Shown: positions 12,798 to 14,334 of the stretch, one piece after another | How positions within the stretch are numbered: the first letter of the stretch is position 1 | Layout: each line of letters begins with the position of its first letter | Assembly: GCA_002368805.1 (NCBI GenBank) | Contig: DFFH01000092.1 | Span: forward strand, 1-14,334 | Source: Mageeibacillus sp. UBA3781 | Lineage (GTDB): Bacteria > Bacillota > Clostridia > Saccharofermentanales > Saccharofermentanaceae | Direction: 5' to 3' | DNA: 14,334 nt | Made by a program: the position numbers and the translations under genes | The notes under the pieces: model-generated | What the model saw: the letters and a program-made list of their open reading frames with translations, nothing else | Databases searched by the model: none | Told to the model about the DNA's origin: nothing

Positions 12798-14334
12798 ATG
12801 GTGCGTCCCATCAAGCAGGGAAGAGCAGAGAGAATGTCTTATTCTCATATCAACGAAGTCATCGAAGTCCCGGATCTTATCGAAGTACAGAAGAATTCCT
12901 ATAAGTGGTTCCTCGATGAGGGCCTTATGGAAGTACTCGAAGAAGTATCTCCGATCAGGGACTTTTCGGGTGATATGGAATTGTCCTTCGTAGGGAAGGA
13001 ATTCGATATCGACAACCCGGCAAACACGATTGAGCAGTGCAAGGAGAAGGATTGTAATTTTGCCGCTCCGCTCAAAGTGAAAGTTCGCCTTTTGAACAAA
13101 CGTACCGGTAAGGTGGAAGATCAGGACGTCTTCATCGGAGATTTCCCGATCATGACAGAACACGGTACATTTATCATCAACGGTGCTGAGCGTGTTATCA
13201 TCAGCCAGCTTGTCCGTTCCCCGGGTGCATATTTTGATATTATCCACGATAAATCCGATGCATTCCTTTATACTTCCCAGGTCATCCCGAACCGTGGTGC
13301 ATGGCTGGAGTATGAGACCGATGCAAACGGCGTGATCTATGTTCGTGTGGATCGTGCCCGTAAGTTCCCGCTGACCGTTTTCCTGCGTTCTCTGGGTATC
13401 GGTTCCGACGAAGAGATCCGTGATCTTTTCGGTGACGAGAAGTTCTTAACAGAGACGATCGCGAAGGATCCTTCCCACACACGTGAAGAAGGTCTTGCCG
13501 AGCTGTATCATAAGCTCCGTCCGGGTGAGCCGACATCTCTCGAAGGTGCGGAGTCTCTCCTTAACGGTATGTTCTTCGATCCGAAGAGATATGACCTCGC
13601 TCGCGTAGGTATTTATAAGTTAAATAAGAAGCTGTCCCTTGCTTCCCGTATCAAGGGCCACAAGGCAGTTTCCGACATCGTTACCGACGATGGTGAAGTC
13701 CTCCTTAAGGCCGGTGAGATCATCACCTCCGATAAGGCATGGGAGATCCAGGATGCCGGTATCAACGAAGTATATGTATATCCGATCACTAAGATCGGTG
13801 ATACTGACAGAATCTCCGATCAGGCTTTCAAGGTCATCGGTAACGCACGTGTGGACTGCGATAAGTTCATCCGCGCCAGCTTCTCTGCAAAAGAACTCAA
13901 GGGCTTCGATATCAGCGAGACCCCGATCAATGAGATGGTTCGTACCACGATCCTTCGTAACATCATCACCGAAGTACGTGCGACAGCAAAGAAGACCGAG
14001 TATGCCGAGAAACTCATGGAGGCTCTGCGCGCTCAGGTTACCGAGCTCATGCCGAAGCACCTCGTTATCGAGGATATCATCTCTTCCGTTTCCTACCTGC
14101 TCGGCCTGCAGTATGGTGTAGGTACCAGAGATAACATCGACCACTTAGGTAACCGTCGTATCCGTTCCGTAGGTGAACTCCTGCAGAACCAGATCCGTAT
14201 CGGTTTCTCCCGTATGGAGAGAAATATCCGTGAAAGAATGAACGCTGCTTCCGACGAAGAGCCGACTCATCCGAACCAGCTCGTAAATACCCGTCCGGTA
14301 AGCGCAGCTGTCAAGGAGTTCTTCGGATCTTCCC
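12798..14334 (+). CDS. rpoB: RNA polymerase beta subunit, 5' part (cut by window end)
   Basis: 512 codons are present and the frame is still open at the window edge; full RpoB is about 1,150-1,250 residues. Diagnostic segments: YSHINEVIEVPDLIEVQKNS (15-34), MTEHGTFIINGAERVIISQ (119-137), VRSPGAYF (139-146), GTRDNIDHLGNRR (442-454), SVGELLQNQ soon after, and the final FFGSS, the first residues of rifampicin cluster I. The protein forms one jaw and most of the active-site wall of RNA polymerase. AGGTG (12786-12790) lies 7 nt before the ATG. Unusually, the gene upstream is a foldase rather than rplL, and rpoB has its own promoter and leader. rpoC is expected downstream, outside the window. Confidence 0.98.
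   Translation, partial: MVRPIKQGRAERMSYSHINEVIEVPDLIEVQKNSYKWFLDEGLMEVLEEVSPIRDFSGDMELSFVGKEFDIDNPANTIEQCKEKDCNFAAPLKVKVRLLNKRTGKVEDQDVFIGDFPIMTEHGTFIINGAERVIISQLVRSPGAYFDIIHDKSDAFLYTSQVIPNRGAWLEYETDANGVIYVRVDRARKFPLTVFLRSLGIGSDEEIRDLFGDEKFLTETIAKDPSHTREEGLAELYHKLRPGEPTSLEGAESLLNGMFFDPKRYDLARVGIYKLNKKLSLASRIKGHKAVSDIVTDDGEVLLKAGEIITSDKAWEIQDAGINEVYVYPITKIGDTDRISDQAFKVIGNARVDCDKFIRASFSAKELKGFDISETPINEMVRTTILRNIITEVRATAKKTEYAEKLMEALRAQVTELMPKHLVIEDIISSVSYLLGLQYGVGTRDNIDHLGNRRIRSVGELLQNQIRIGFSRMERNIRERMNAASDEEPTHPNQLVNTRPVSAAVKEFFGSS

Overview
The window reads as a chromosomal segment of a low-to-mid GC member of the Bacillota, class Clostridia. The signs are strong AGGAGG-type ribosome binding sites, lipoproteins with Thr/Glu/Pro linkers, a short (435-residue) NadB of the clostridial kind, and an RpoB N-terminus with typical Firmicute motifs. 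An Oscillospirales- or Saccharofermentans-like host would fit, but the family cannot be fixed from this sequence alone. No tRNA, rRNA, CRISPR array, transposase or phage gene is visible.

Layout. (1) 1-2607: a promoter, a 780-residue lipoprotein whose C-terminal half looks like an ABC-transporter solute-binding protein, and an intrinsic terminator; this part is visibly more AT-rich than the rest. (2) 2611-3641: cysteine-synthase-family gene with its own promoter. (3) 3642-4076: a 435-bp gene-free gap between convergent genes. It holds three stem-loop units of 36-37 nt bounded by TAGGAT and ATCCTA, more copies of the same motif, and a CsoR/CstR-operator-like palindrome. (4) 4077-6994, minus strand: nadB-nadC-maf, transcribed in that order (NAD de novo synthesis plus a nucleotide-pool or septum-related pyrophosphatase). 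(5) 7084-7134: two divergent promoters back to back with overlapping -35 boxes. (6) 7241-10883, plus strand: an unrecognised four-helix membrane protein with a Pro-rich tail, a hemolysin III/TrhA-type membrane protein, and an M1 metallopeptidase lipoprotein, possibly one transcription unit. (7) 10917-12583: a membrane-anchored PrsA/SurA-like foldase with its own promoter. (8) 12611-14334: a strong promoter, a ~150-nt structured leader, and the first 512 codons of rpoB, which runs off the window just before the rifampicin-resistance region.

Functionally this is mostly housekeeping (sulfur amino acid metabolism, NAD synthesis, transcription) with several cell-envelope genes between. The best candidates for something undescribed are the stem-loop array with its palindrome at 3753-4063, the shared divergent promoter at 7084-7134, and the rpoB leader, where rpoB is not preceded by rplL as it usually is.
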